Origin: Candidatus Obscuribacterales bacterium
GTDB taxonomy: Bacteria > Cyanobacteriota > Vampirovibrionia > Obscuribacterales > Obscuribacteraceae
Length of the DNA: 64,000 nucleotides
Direction of reading: 5' to 3'
Assembly (NCBI GenBank): GCA_020634035.1
Contig: JACKCM010000003.1
Coordinates: forward strand, 434,001-498,000
The notes under the pieces are model-generated. The model saw only the letters and a list, made by a program, of their open reading frames with translations. It did not search any database and had not been told where the DNA came from. This document shows positions 43,734 through 52,202 of the stretch, in pieces. A program made the translations under genes and the position numbers. Position 1 is the first letter of the stretch, and each line of letters starts with the position of its first letter.

Positions 43734-43867
43734 GCCTGTCTTCCCGGTTTTAGCAAGATTAATTAGGCTATCAAGCGCTTGCTGACTAGCGCATATATTG
43801 GATATGCTTTCGGGCATATCTATAGTAGCAACGTTGAGCTCCCTCTTGCCAACAAAGGAGAAGAGTA

Positions 43868-45949
43868 GTGTCCACTGATGCATCTAAAATTCGAAATGTA
43901 GCATTCATAGGTATCAACAAAAGCGGTAAAACAAGTCTGGTAGAGGCGCTTCTTCACCTCACCGGCAGCATAACCAGACTGGGCAAGATCCAGGACGGCA
44001 CCACCACCACCGACTACGAACCCGAGTCTACCGACAGACAGATTTCTACCCAGGTATCAGCGGCCCACTTTAATCATAAAGGCGTTCAGTTCAACGTCCT
44101 CGATTGTCCCGGATTCATCGACTTCACCGAAGAGGTAAAGCTTGCCCTGATGGGCGTAGACACAGCCATCTTCGTTGTCGAACCCGACCCGGGCAGATTG
44201 ATTCAGATGGACACGCTGCTGAGTTTTACCGAAGAGATAGGCGTGGCCCGCATGGTCTTGATCAACAAAATGGACAAGACCGATGTTCCCCTTTCTGAAA
44301 CCATGCGCGTCCTCAAAGAGATGCCGGGCAACAAGACCCCGAGACCACTGGCACCACTGCATTATCCAATCGGAACCGGCGAAGACTATAAAGGCTATGT
44401 CAGTGTTCTGAAACAAGAAGCCTTCACCTATGGTGACAAGGGCGAGCCTGTACACACGGAAATTCCCGAAGATCTCAAACCTCAACTGGAAGAAGCCCGA
44501 GAGAAGCTGATCGAAAGCCTTGCCGACACCGACGATGATCTGCTCGAGATGGTGCTCGAAGGAGAAGAGCCGCCTCTAGAGATGCTTGAAAAAGATCTGG
44601 GATCGGCACTGAAAGCCGGCACATTCGTACCCATTCTGATCGGCTCAGCAATGACCAATGGCGGTCTGGTACCGCTGCTCGATCTGATCATCTCACTCTG
44701 TCCTTCACCGATGGAGCGAGAGTACAAAGATAAGGACGGCAATAAGATAGAGGTAAAAGAGGACGGCTCCGTCATCGGGCAGGTGCTCAAAACCTATGTC
44801 AATCCGCAAACAGGAAAAGCTTCTTTAGTCCGAGTCTTCACCGGTACCGTGGCCCACGACACCCAGTTTTCCGCCACCAACAGTGGTGGCCACAAAGAGA
44901 GAATGGGAGGACTCTATACAGTTCAGGGCAAGAAACACGACACCATCGAAACAGCCGGTCCCGGCTCAATTGTATTGATTTCTCGGATGGAGACTCCCCA
45001 GACCGGAGACACCATAGTAAGCGATTCTTCCACGACGGTGATGCCGACTCCACCAGAGCCGCCGCCCCTTTATTCTCTAGCAATCGCACCCAAGAACCGC
45101 TCCGACGAGACCAAACTTTCCAGCCTTCTCCACAAAATTGTAGAGGAGGATCCGATTCTGAAAGTGGATAGAGATCCGGACACCCACGAATTCTGCCTCT
45201 ATGGTCAGGGCGAAGTGCATCTCACTTTGAACCGCCAGAGACTGGAGCGTAAGTATCACCTGTCTCTCGACAGCTCAAGACCCAAGATCGCTTACAAAGA
45301 GACCATCTCCAAAGCGGTAGAAGGTCACGGCCGACACAAGAAACAATCCGGCGGCAAGGGCCAATTCGGTGAGGTCTTCCTGAAGATTGAACCGCAAGAA
45401 AGAGGTGCCGGAATCAAATTCAGCGAATCAATTGTCGGTGGCTCGGTTCCTCGACAATACATTCCGGGTGTGGAAAAAGGCGTCATGGAAGCGCTTCATA
45501 AAGGACCTCTGGCCGGCAATCCCTGTATCGATATCTCGGTCAATCTCTACGACGGTAAATTCCACGACGTGGACAGTGACGAGATGTCCTTCAAAATGGC
45601 TGCCATTTTAGGGATGAAGGACGGCATGGCCAAAGCTAATCCGTATATTCTCGAGCCGGTGGCCGAGGTCAAAATCCATGTACCGAACGAATACACCTCG
45701 GGGGTGCTGGGCCAGGTAACAGGCCGCAGAGGACAGATCCTGGGCTTCGCCGCCGACTCAGATAAACAGAGATGGGATATCGTCAGTTGCCACATGCCCC
45801 AGGCCGAGCTCTGGGACTATATTATCGAACTCAGAACCCACTCCCAGGGTCTGGGTTATTACACCTGGCAATTCGATCACTTTGCCCAGGTGCCTGCCAA
45901 TATCTCTCAGCAACTGATTCAAGAGGCCACCGCCTCAGCCGAGTCCTGA
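43868..45949 (+). CDS. EF-G-like translational GTPase (paralogue lacking the catalytic His)
   Basis: 693 residues with the EF-G domain order (G domain, II, III, IV, V): P-loop GINKSGKTS at 14-22, switch II DCPGFIDF near 79, G4 NKMDK near 132, domain IV AYKETIS...HKKQSGGKGQFGEV, and domain V EVKIHVPNEYTSGVLGQVTGRRG. Compared with canonical EF-G, A-H-I-D-A-G-K-T has become G-I-N-K-S-G-K-T, and the catalytic His of D-T-P-G-H is Phe. Such changes are typical of the EF-G-like branch (FusA2/EF-G2 type), whose role is unclear. Start GTG 43868 with GGAG. A second bS21 gene follows after 155 bp. Confidence 0.92.
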   Translation: MSTDASKIRNVAFIGINKSGKTSLVEALLHLTGSITRLGKIQDGTTTTDYEPESTDRQISTQVSAAHFNHKGVQFNVLDCPGFIDFTEEVKLALMGVDTAIFVVEPDPGRLIQMDTLLSFTEEIGVARMVLINKMDKTDVPLSETMRVLKEMPGNKTPRPLAPLHYPIGTGEDYKGYVSVLKQEAFTYGDKGEPVHTEIPEDLKPQLEEAREKLIESLADTDDDLLEMVLEGEEPPLEMLEKDLGSALKAGTFVPILIGSAMTNGGLVPLLDLIISLCPSPMEREYKDKDGNKIEVKEDGSVIGQVLKTYVNPQTGKASLVRVFTGTVAHDTQFSATNSGGHKERMGGLYTVQGKKHDTIETAGPGSIVLISRMETPQTGDTIVSDSSTTVMPTPPEPPPLYSLAIAPKNRSDETKLSSLLHKIVEEDPILKVDRDPDTHEFCLYGQGEVHLTLNRQRLERKYHLSLDSSRPKIAYKETISKAVEGHGRHKKQSGGKGQFGEVFLKIEPQERGAGIKFSESIVGGSVPRQYIPGVEKGVMEALHKGPLAGNPCIDISVNLYDGKFHDVDSDEMSFKMAAILGMKDGMAKANPYILEPVAEVKIHVPNEYTSGVLGQVTGRRGQILGFAADSDKQRWDIVSCHMPQAELWDYIIELRTHSQGLGYYTWQFDHFAQVPANISQQLIQEATASAES

Positions 45950-46104
45950 TCAGACCTCTCACTTTTCAATATGTCCGATATTGAACTTTGATACAGAACA
46001 AATCCAAAACAGAGTCAAAAAGAGTTGTTGCGGAGATGAATCGGTGATAATATGGCCCAATCTAGAGTTAGTGTTTCTGGTAGTGAATCCAGGGGGGAGG
46101 ACCC

Positions 46105-46278
46105 TTGTCTGAAGTCAGAGTATCTGAAGGTGAAAGCATAGAACAGGCCCTTAAGCGCTTCAAGAAGAAGATACAAAAGGCAGGTATTCTTTCAGAGATC
46201 AAGCGCCGCGAGCGCTATGAGAAACCGAGCGTCAAAAAGAAGAGAAAAGCAGAAGCCGCCCGCAAGCGTCGCTCCTGA
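46105..46278 (+). CDS. rpsU: 30S ribosomal protein bS21 (copy 2)
   Basis: 57 residues from TTG 46105, preceded by the strong ribosome binding site AGGGGGGAGG 4 bases upstream. The sequence starts MSEVRVSEGESIEQALKRFK and ends in a basic tail; it shares VRVSExESIExALKRFKK and QKAGILS with copy 1 at 18701-18895 but differs in the C-terminal half. It follows the EF-G-like gene and has its own terminator. Two bS21 copies are known in several bacteria, where they can be used under different conditions; that use is not shown here. Confidence 0.9.
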   Translation: MSEVRVSEGESIEQALKRFKKKIQKAGILSEIKRRERYEKPSVKKKRKAEAARKRRS

Positions 46279-46312
46279 TCTAATAACTCTGCCGCGAAAG
46301 TTTTTCGAGATT

Positions 46313-46340
46313 GGCCCCTGCGGGGGCCGTCTTCTGTTTT
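46313..46340 (+). terminator. Rho-independent terminator after rpsU copy 2
   Basis: GGCCCC at 46313-46318 pairs with GGGGCC at 46323-46328 around TGCG, followed by the T-rich GTCTTCTGTTTT. It begins 34 bp after the rpsU stop. Confidence 0.8.
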
Positions 46341-46533
46341 ATGCATGATTTAGTAAGTAAATTACCCGACGTCTATCTCAACGGCGACATCGGCGACATC
46401 CGCTGAAACCATGCAGGACGGCAGCCTGATAATTTTAATCACTTGACATCCACCCTTTCTGGAGAATTCCCTTTTCGGCTGGGCATATTGCAAGGACGAG
46501 AAAGTCGCCTTTGATTTGCACGGGAGTTGAACA

Positions 46534-46800
46534 ATGGGAAGACCGTCCAAGAAAGAAAAGAATGAGCTGGTAAAGGTTCAGGTAGACCTTCTGAAAAGAA
46601 GTCTCAATCATGTCTATGACACCAGAAGAGACAACCGCAACATTCTCGCCCATGACGGCTTATTCGAATATCTCTGGGATCTCAAAGAAAGAGCCCTGAT
46701 GGAAGGCCGAGAATCGGTAGAAGTACCCACCGCCTGGGTCGAGGAGCTGGATTCGAACCTGCTGGTCATCCATCATCCCCATGCGGAAAAGGGTCATTAG
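46534..46800 (+). CDS. Small cytoplasmic protein of unknown function
   Basis: 88 residues, MGRPSKKEKNELVKVQVDLL..., charged and helical, with an acceptable GGGAG ribosome binding site 8 bases upstream. The G-R-P-x-K-K start resembles minor-groove-contacting tails of small DNA-binding proteins, but no ribbon-helix-helix or helix-turn-helix is evident. No family recognised. Confidence 0.7.
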   Translation: MGRPSKKEKNELVKVQVDLLKRSLNHVYDTRRDNRNILAHDGLFEYLWDLKERALMEGRESVEVPTAWVEELDSNLLVIHHPHAEKGH

Positions 46801-46880
46801 AAGTCATCCTAGTTAGAAGCATCAAGTTATACCTGAGCTTCATCACAGGCCTGGTCCTGTTCATATCCACCTGTTGCGAT

Positions 46881-47390
46881 ATGACCTCGGCCAGGCCTTC
46901 CAGTGCTCAGGTTCGTCAGGTCTACGAACAGATGAGAATCGCACGGCAAGATGTGGCCAGGTGCGATCTTGAGCTTTCTCACCAGATGAAAACAGTGCTT
47001 GCAAAAATGCGTCTCTATTTCAAAGAGAGAAAAAAAATAGACTTACTAGATCCACTGGTTCTTGAAAGAGAAGAGCAAGCCCTCAAAATTGCCCGGAGCC
47101 TGAAGGAGAATCCCTACAAGATCCTGACAAAGCAGTCGACAGCCGACCAGTCCTCCGAATCCGAATCATCAGAAACAAGAGTCAAATTCGTCCTGGCACC
47201 GTCTCTTAGCGAGTCGAATCTGACAGACTGGAGAAAAGAACCTCCAGCTCAATGGAAAGAAACACCCGGAACCATATCGATAGTTCACAACGGCTATGAC
47301 TTCTTCATTGTCTGGGGTGCCAGCTTCGATGGCAAACCGGTTTGCTTCGATGGCAAGACAAAAATCCTATCGATGCGGTTGAAATACTAG
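46881..47390 (+). CDS. Possible lipoprotein, start uncertain (signal peptide upstream of first ATG)
   Basis: The ATG at 46881 yields 169 residues: a coiled-coil N-terminal part (QMRIARQDVARCDLELS) and a C-terminal beta-rich part (IVHNGYDFFIVWGASFDG). In the same frame, just upstream, is an apparent lipoprotein signal (YLSFITGLVLFISTCC, 46830-46877) but no standard start codon precedes it. An ATG with a basic n-region (MRKRVI) lies at 46781 in the +2 frame. Either a rare start or an indel separates them. No family recognised. Confidence 0.65.
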   Translation: MTSARPSSAQVRQVYEQMRIARQDVARCDLELSHQMKTVLAKMRLYFKERKKIDLLDPLVLEREEQALKIARSLKENPYKILTKQSTADQSSESESSETRVKFVLAPSLSESNLTDWRKEPPAQWKETPGTISIVHNGYDFFIVWGASFDGKPVCFDGKTKILSMRLKY

Positions 47391-47482
47391 AGGCAAAACC
47401 CTCTCTAAACCCAAACCCGAAACTAGGAAATTCCCGGTTTAGAAAATACCGGGCATTGGCTAGGCTCTAATTAACAGGCGTC

Positions 47483-50038
47483 ATGGCGAAAGCGCGATTG
47501 GAGAAAGCCTTATATATGAACAACAAAATCAAAACTCTATTGCTGACCAGCTCTCTATTGTCGATGCAGATACCGACACAGATCCAGGGACTGGAAGCGC
47601 AAGCAGCCCAGTCGGGCAAAGCAATGAGGTCAAAAGCAGCTGGCGCTACCGCGAAGCAGGTCAAGGAAAAAACTCGATTCGGAAAAGTAGAAGGATCCGG
47701 AATGCTGACCGCGATGCTTACAGGTGGACGCAAACTGGGCGAATGTCCACTGCAAAATACCGAGGTCAAAGCCCGCATATCCGGCTATGTCAGCCGGGTC
47801 ACCGTCAAGCAAACCTTCAAGAATACATTCAATGACAAAATAGAAGCGGTATACACCTTTCCTCTTTCTCAGTCAGCGGCTGTGGACGCCATGACAATGA
47901 AGGTGGGAGAGAGAATAATCAAAGGCAGTATCAAAAAAAGAGAAGAAGCAAAACGCATTTATGAAGCGGCTCGCCACAACGGTCAGGTCGCTTCTCTGCT
48001 CGAGCAGGAGAGACCCAACATCTTCACCCAATCGGTGGCAAATATAGAGCCGGGTAAATCGGTAGAAGTGACTATCGAATACATAGATCTGCTGCCTTTC
48101 GAAGACGGCAAGTACAGTTTCTCCTTCCCAACGGTTGTCGGTCCCCGTTTTGTGCCGAATTCGGAAGCAGTAACGGATAGCAAAAGGATATCACCACCGA
48201 TAACACCAAAAGGAACCAGAGCCGGCCACGACATAGCGATAGACGTCAGCCTGGACGCTTCCATGCCGGTCAGCGATTTAAAATCGATGCTACATGAAGT
48301 GACGGTTAAAGGAGATCTCAAAGGAAAAGGTCTGGCAGAAATAAGTCTGGTCGGCAAAAAGACTATTCCGAATAAAGACTTTGTCTTGAGCTGGCAAGTA
48401 GCTGGTGACGCCATCAAAAGCGGTGCTCTAACCTATCGCGATCCGCAAAAGGACCTCAACCAAGATGGGTCCGGCTACTTTACCCTGATGCTGGTTCCAC
48501 CCGAAAAAGTCACTCAGGCACAAGCGGCACCAAAAGAGATGGTCTTTCTGATCGATTGCTCCGGCTCCCAGAACGGGAAGCCCCTGGATAAAGCCAAAGA
48601 GACCATGAACTATGCCATAGATCATATGAATCCGAGAGACACTTTCCAGATCATCACATTCAACAACACTTCTCAAGCGCTCTTCGATCAACCGAGAATG
48701 TCCAGCCCTGAGATGAAAGAGAAAGCGAAGCGCTTTATAAAGGGATTGACCGCCCATGGCGGAACATGGATGGCTCCGGCAGTCGAAAGAGTATGCCAGA
48801 TGAAAGCTCCGGAAAATCGCCTGAGAATCGTCAGCTTCATGACCGACGGCTATGTCGGCAACGACATGGAAATTCTGGGATTGGTTCGCAAGCTGCGCGG
48901 CAAGTCACGCTGGTTTCCGTTCGGCACCGGCAATAGTGTCAATCGCTTTTTAATCGACGGCATCGCCCGAGAAGGTGGCGGCGAACCAGAGTACGTTCTG
49001 CTCAATTCTAAAGCCGATGAAGTCGGCAAACGTTTCTATTCTCGCATCGCCACCCCGGTACTCACCGACGTAAAAGTCGATATTGACGGCGTAGCAGTAA
49101 AAGAAGTCTATCCCCGTGACGTGGCGGACGTCTGGGCGCGCAAGCCACTCTATATCAAAGGACGCTATCTCAAACCTGGCGCAGGAACCGTCACTCTGAG
49201 CGGCTTCCAGGCAGGCAGGCCATATAAGCAAATCTTGAAAGTCAACTTTCCCGAAAGCGCCACCGCCAATGAAGGCATCGCTTCGGTCTGGGCCAGGGCA
49301 AAGGTAGACCGTTTGATGGCCGAGGGTTGGACCGAAGCCCAGCGAGGCCAGCTGAACAAAGAGCTGAAAGAAGAGATCGAAGACGTCGCTCTCAAGCACC
49401 ATATCATGACCCAATATACAGCCTTTGTCGCCGTTGAAGAGAAAACCGTCACCCAGGGCGGTGAGCCCAAACGAATCACTGTCCCGGTAGAGATGCCCGA
49501 TGGAGTCAGCCGAGAAGGTGTCTTCGGAACACTTTCCTTAGAAGAGAGACGCCGACAGATAGCCATGCCGATGGCAAGCCCTGCTCCTATGGCACGGGGA
49601 ACAGCCTCTTCTCTTGGTGGTGCTCGCTTTCACTACTCACCCAATAGATGGAGCAGATCCTTGTCTACATCTACGAACATGAAGATGAAAGGACGACCTA
49701 CCGGTGGCTTCTTGATGAAAAAAGCAGCCGCAGACAAAGCCTACAACGTCCCGGCTAAATCCGAATCAGTAAGCAAATTCGACACAACCTTAGAGAATCT
49801 GATTAAACAAGGCAAAGTGGTCGACTCCGGATCTCTGATTCTAGATGGAGACCGAGTCAAAGTAGAAGTGACTCTCAGCGGAATCACAAAGGTTCTGGAG
49901 AAACAGCTTGAACAAGCCGGTCTGGTGAAACTCGAGCGCAGAAGCGGTGCCAGAATAGTCGGCTACATAAAAATAAGCGACCTCAAAAAGCTGGCGGCTC
50001 TGGGCTTTGTGCAGAGCGTAAGAGCAGTCAGAAAATGA
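47483..50038 (+). CDS. Exported VIT and von Willebrand factor A domain protein
   Basis: 851 residues. A signal peptide (KIKTLLLTSSLLSMQIPTQI) follows either ATG 47483 or ATG 47516; the latter gives a cleaner signal. A VIT domain at about 75-215 (ECPLQNTEVKARISGYVSRV; AVYTFPLSQSAAVDAM; VEVTIEYIDLLPF) precedes a VWA domain at ~350-530 with the MIDAS start FLIDCSGSQNGK (D-x-S-x-S). This pair resembles inter-alpha-trypsin-inhibitor heavy-chain type proteins in many bacteria. The last ~80 residues (EKQLEQAGLVKLERRSGARI onward) look like an inhibitor-I9/propeptide-like fold. Role unknown; probably extracytoplasmic adhesion or protein-protein contact. Confidence 0.9.
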   Translation: MAKARLEKALYMNNKIKTLLLTSSLLSMQIPTQIQGLEAQAAQSGKAMRSKAAGATAKQVKEKTRFGKVEGSGMLTAMLTGGRKLGECPLQNTEVKARISGYVSRVTVKQTFKNTFNDKIEAVYTFPLSQSAAVDAMTMKVGERIIKGSIKKREEAKRIYEAARHNGQVASLLEQERPNIFTQSVANIEPGKSVEVTIEYIDLLPFEDGKYSFSFPTVVGPRFVPNSEAVTDSKRISPPITPKGTRAGHDIAIDVSLDASMPVSDLKSMLHEVTVKGDLKGKGLAEISLVGKKTIPNKDFVLSWQVAGDAIKSGALTYRDPQKDLNQDGSGYFTLMLVPPEKVTQAQAAPKEMVFLIDCSGSQNGKPLDKAKETMNYAIDHMNPRDTFQIITFNNTSQALFDQPRMSSPEMKEKAKRFIKGLTAHGGTWMAPAVERVCQMKAPENRLRIVSFMTDGYVGNDMEILGLVRKLRGKSRWFPFGTGNSVNRFLIDGIAREGGGEPEYVLLNSKADEVGKRFYSRIATPVLTDVKVDIDGVAVKEVYPRDVADVWARKPLYIKGRYLKPGAGTVTLSGFQAGRPYKQILKVNFPESATANEGIASVWARAKVDRLMAEGWTEAQRGQLNKELKEEIEDVALKHHIMTQYTAFVAVEEKTVTQGGEPKRITVPVEMPDGVSREGVFGTLSLEERRRQIAMPMASPAPMARGTASSLGGARFHYSPNRWSRSLSTSTNMKMKGRPTGGFLMKKAAADKAYNVPAKSESVSKFDTTLENLIKQGKVVDSGSLILDGDRVKVEVTLSGITKVLEKQLEQAGLVKLERRSGARIVGYIKISDLKKLAALGFVQSVRAVRK

Positions 50039-50090
50039 CGCAATGAAAAGACGACGAAATAAAGAAAGCTGAGACTTTCTCGGGCGAAGG

Positions 50091-50118
50091 GAAGCGACTT
50101 GCAATCGCTTCTCTTTTT
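50091..50118 (+). terminator. Rho-independent terminator after the VIT/VWA gene
   Basis: GAAGCGA at 50091-50097 pairs with TCGCTTC at 50105-50111 (7-nt loop), followed by TCTTTTT. It lies 53 bp after the stop and before the convergent gene at 50128. Confidence 0.8.
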
Positions 50119-50127
50119 GTCTACAGG

Positions 50128-50601
50128 CTATTTCTTTTTAGGCGCAGGCTTTTTAACCGCAGTTTTAGAAGTGACTTTAGTAGAGCTCCGCTTCTTACGC
50201 TTTACGGCTCGCCTCTTTGGTGCAGGCTTAGTAGTGCCTGATCCGGCCAGAGGAAAGTACTCGGTAGTCTCTGAGGTATCGTAGGTTTCGATGCTACCGT
50301 CTGCGTTTCGTCTAACCACCACGCCATCGCCCTGTTTTTTCGTGTAGGGCTTTCCTGCTCCATGAACACCATAGCGAACTTCACCGCCGCCCTGACTCTG
50401 AGGCGCTGCGTTGCCGCCATTGACGGCAGGATCTGTTTCATCGAAGGTGTCAACCGAGCCGTCGGCATTCTTGCGGACCACTACGCCACCGTCATTGGAC
50501 ACCGAAGAATCCTGACAGAAAGCCTCAGGCGGCACCGCTCCAAGCAGAACCACAGCCGCGAGCAAAGATACCGAGACAAGAATATTTTTGGATTTACGCA
50601 T
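50128..50601 (-). CDS. Small exported protein with two ADGS repeats and Lys-rich tail
   Basis: 157 residues from ATG 50601; the frame to 50670 adds a non-signal-like segment. A signal peptide (ILVSVSLLAAVVLLGAVPPEAF) is followed by two similar motifs, VVVRKNADGSVDTFDE and VVVRRNADGSIETYD, each preceded by Gly. A strongly basic Lys/Pro/Ala tail (AVKRKKRSSTKV; KTAVKKPAPKKK) closes it. The N-A-D-G-S repeats might bind a ligand or surface. Function unknown. Confidence 0.75.
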   Translation of the reverse strand: MRKSKNILVSVSLLAAVVLLGAVPPEAFCQDSSVSNDGGVVVRKNADGSVDTFDETDPAVNGGNAAPQSQGGGEVRYGVHGAGKPYTKKQGDGVVVRRNADGSIETYDTSETTEYFPLAGSGTTKPAPKRRAVKRKKRSSTKVTSKTAVKKPAPKKK

Positions 50602-50705
50602 AAAGAAACGGATCTCTCTGGTTAGTAATACGGAGTTTCCTGCCCTCCATATAACCATTTTTAGAACCACTTGACAAGAAGTCCGAGCCTTATTTGAACC
50701 TGACT

Positions 50706-51377
50706 CTATTTCAGGATTTTATCCAGCAGCTTCATCACCCGCACATCCTCGGGATCCAGTTCAATAGCCTGGCTCAGAACGGCTCCGGCTTCAGCGGACT
50801 TGCCCTGTTCATGCAGAGTCCTGCCCAGATGATAAAGAGCGTTTTCATAGTTGGGCTGCAATTCAACGGCGGCTTTATACTGCTCGACAGCTTTATCCAG
50901 CTGCTTGTCCGCGACCAGAGCGTTACCGTAAACCACCCGGAAAATAGCCCGCTTGCCGTCGATACCGACCGCTCTTTCCGCTTCGGTCACAGCCTCTTTG
51001 GTCCGACCGGTATCAAGAAGAACTACCGACAAATTCGAGTGACCGTAGGGGATGGTATCATCGAGCTCGATAGCTTTGCGAAGCTCTTGCTCCGCCTCTT
51101 TGAGCTGGTCGTTCTGTCTGTACGCCCAACCCAGGTCATTATGGGCGTCGGCGCTATCGGGATTCTGTTCGACTTTGCGTTTGCATGCCGCTATATTCGG
51201 TGACCCTTGCAAAGCCTTTTTCCAGTTGTCTTTGCGTCCTTCCCCTTTTCCGCGTTCTCCGGTGCCTTTGCCCTTGGCTGCCGCTAGATCGACACAGAGG
51301 GTCGAGCCCAGCAAAAATGACATAGCCAGACTGAAACTAAAACAGAGAGCCAGTGCCTTACGCGATTTCCCGAACAT
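50706..51377 (-). CDS. Exported TPR-repeat protein
   Basis: 223 residues. A signal peptide (ALALCFSFSLAMSFLLGSTL) and a basic Gly/Lys segment (GKGTGERGKGEGRKDNW) precede about four TPRs (AHNDLGWAYRQNDQLKEAEQ; GHSNLSVVLLDTGRTKEAVT; NALYHLGRTLHEQGKSAEAG). It is the same design as several other exported TPR proteins in this window. No partner is evident. Confidence 0.88.
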   Translation of the reverse strand: MFGKSRKALALCFSFSLAMSFLLGSTLCVDLAAAKGKGTGERGKGEGRKDNWKKALQGSPNIAACKRKVEQNPDSADAHNDLGWAYRQNDQLKEAEQELRKAIELDDTIPYGHSNLSVVLLDTGRTKEAVTEAERAVGIDGKRAIFRVVYGNALVADKQLDKAVEQYKAAVELQPNYENALYHLGRTLHEQGKSAEAGAVLSQAIELDPEDVRVMKLLDKILK

Positions 51378-51472
51378 AGAACAATCCTCCCGACCTATCT
51401 TTGGTCAACGGCAAGATTATGCCAGGGAAATCCGGTATATGTCCTTTGCGGAGATTCATACTTAAGGTATCT

Positions 51473-51655
51473 TCAACCGGGAGGACCGGTGAATGCCCAT
51501 ATACAAAGTGCCAGCCCGACACCGACTATGCAAAGTCCAAAGATTGTGGACTCGAGTACGTTTTTCGCATCTTCAAAAGCATTGCGACAGATGACTGAAC
51601 CACCGAATACGAAGATTGAGCCGACGATGAACATAATGATGCTTTCTACGATCAT
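51473..51655 (-). CDS. Small two-helix membrane protein
   Basis: 60 residues with two membrane segments (ESIIMFIVGSIFVFGGSVI and TIFGLCIVGVGLALCIWAF) joined by a short polar turn. It ends P-P-G. It lies between two exported genes on the same strand (gaps of 95 and 27 bp). Family unknown; likely real given its composition and placement. Confidence 0.6.
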   Translation of the reverse strand: MIVESIIMFIVGSIFVFGGSVICRNAFEDAKNVLESTIFGLCIVGVGLALCIWAFTGPPG

Positions 51656-51682
51656 GGACGGCTACTCGAAGGCGATGGATGG

Positions 51683-52111
51683 TCAATTACTGCCAGACTC
51701 GGGAGAACTGGGCGGCAGACTGTTGAAGAGAAGAAAGGCGATCAACAAGAAAAGTACGGCAATGCCCAACAAAAACTTATTGACCAGGTTCTTCTCATGG
51801 GCTAGCTGGCCTTGTTTAAGGGCATCGCTAATCGAGATAATTTCGGTCTCTTCGACCACTTCCACCGGTGCGTCGGCAGCACCTGTAGCTTCTTTGGCTT
51901 CGGGAGCTTTCGTAGCTTCAGATGTCTCCTCCGCCTTTTTATTATCAGCCTGCGATTTAGAGGCGTCTTCGGGCGTGGTCTGGGCCGAGGCTTGATATCC
52001 GAGCCTGCCCGGCAGAGATTCAGACTGAAATGCAGGAAGCAAAGGCATGAGGGAAGCAGCCACTACCACCAAAAGGCTTATCTCGACTTTTCCTGACTTC
52101 ATGGCGACCAT
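51683..52111 (-). CDS. Exported Ala/Glu-rich protein with C-terminal membrane helix
   Basis: 142 residues. N-terminal signal (ISLLVVVAASLMPLLPAFQ), then a disordered Ala/Glu/Lys/Thr-rich stretch, then a C-terminal membrane helix (LGIAVLFLLIAFLLFNSL) and a Ser/Pro tail. No domain recognised. Next gene 27 bp downstream on the same strand. Confidence 0.7.
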   Translation of the reverse strand: MVAMKSGKVEISLLVVVAASLMPLLPAFQSESLPGRLGYQASAQTTPEDASKSQADNKKAEETSEATKAPEAKEATGAADAPVEVVEETEIISISDALKQGQLAHEKNLVNKFLLGIAVLFLLIAFLLFNSLPPSSPESGSN

Positions 52112-52202
52112 TTGTCTCCCATACCCTGTTCTAAATCTACCAGATAATCTAATGCCTTCCCGAATATATCACCAGATTAGCACCAAGGCTAACTCTTGCG
52201 CT

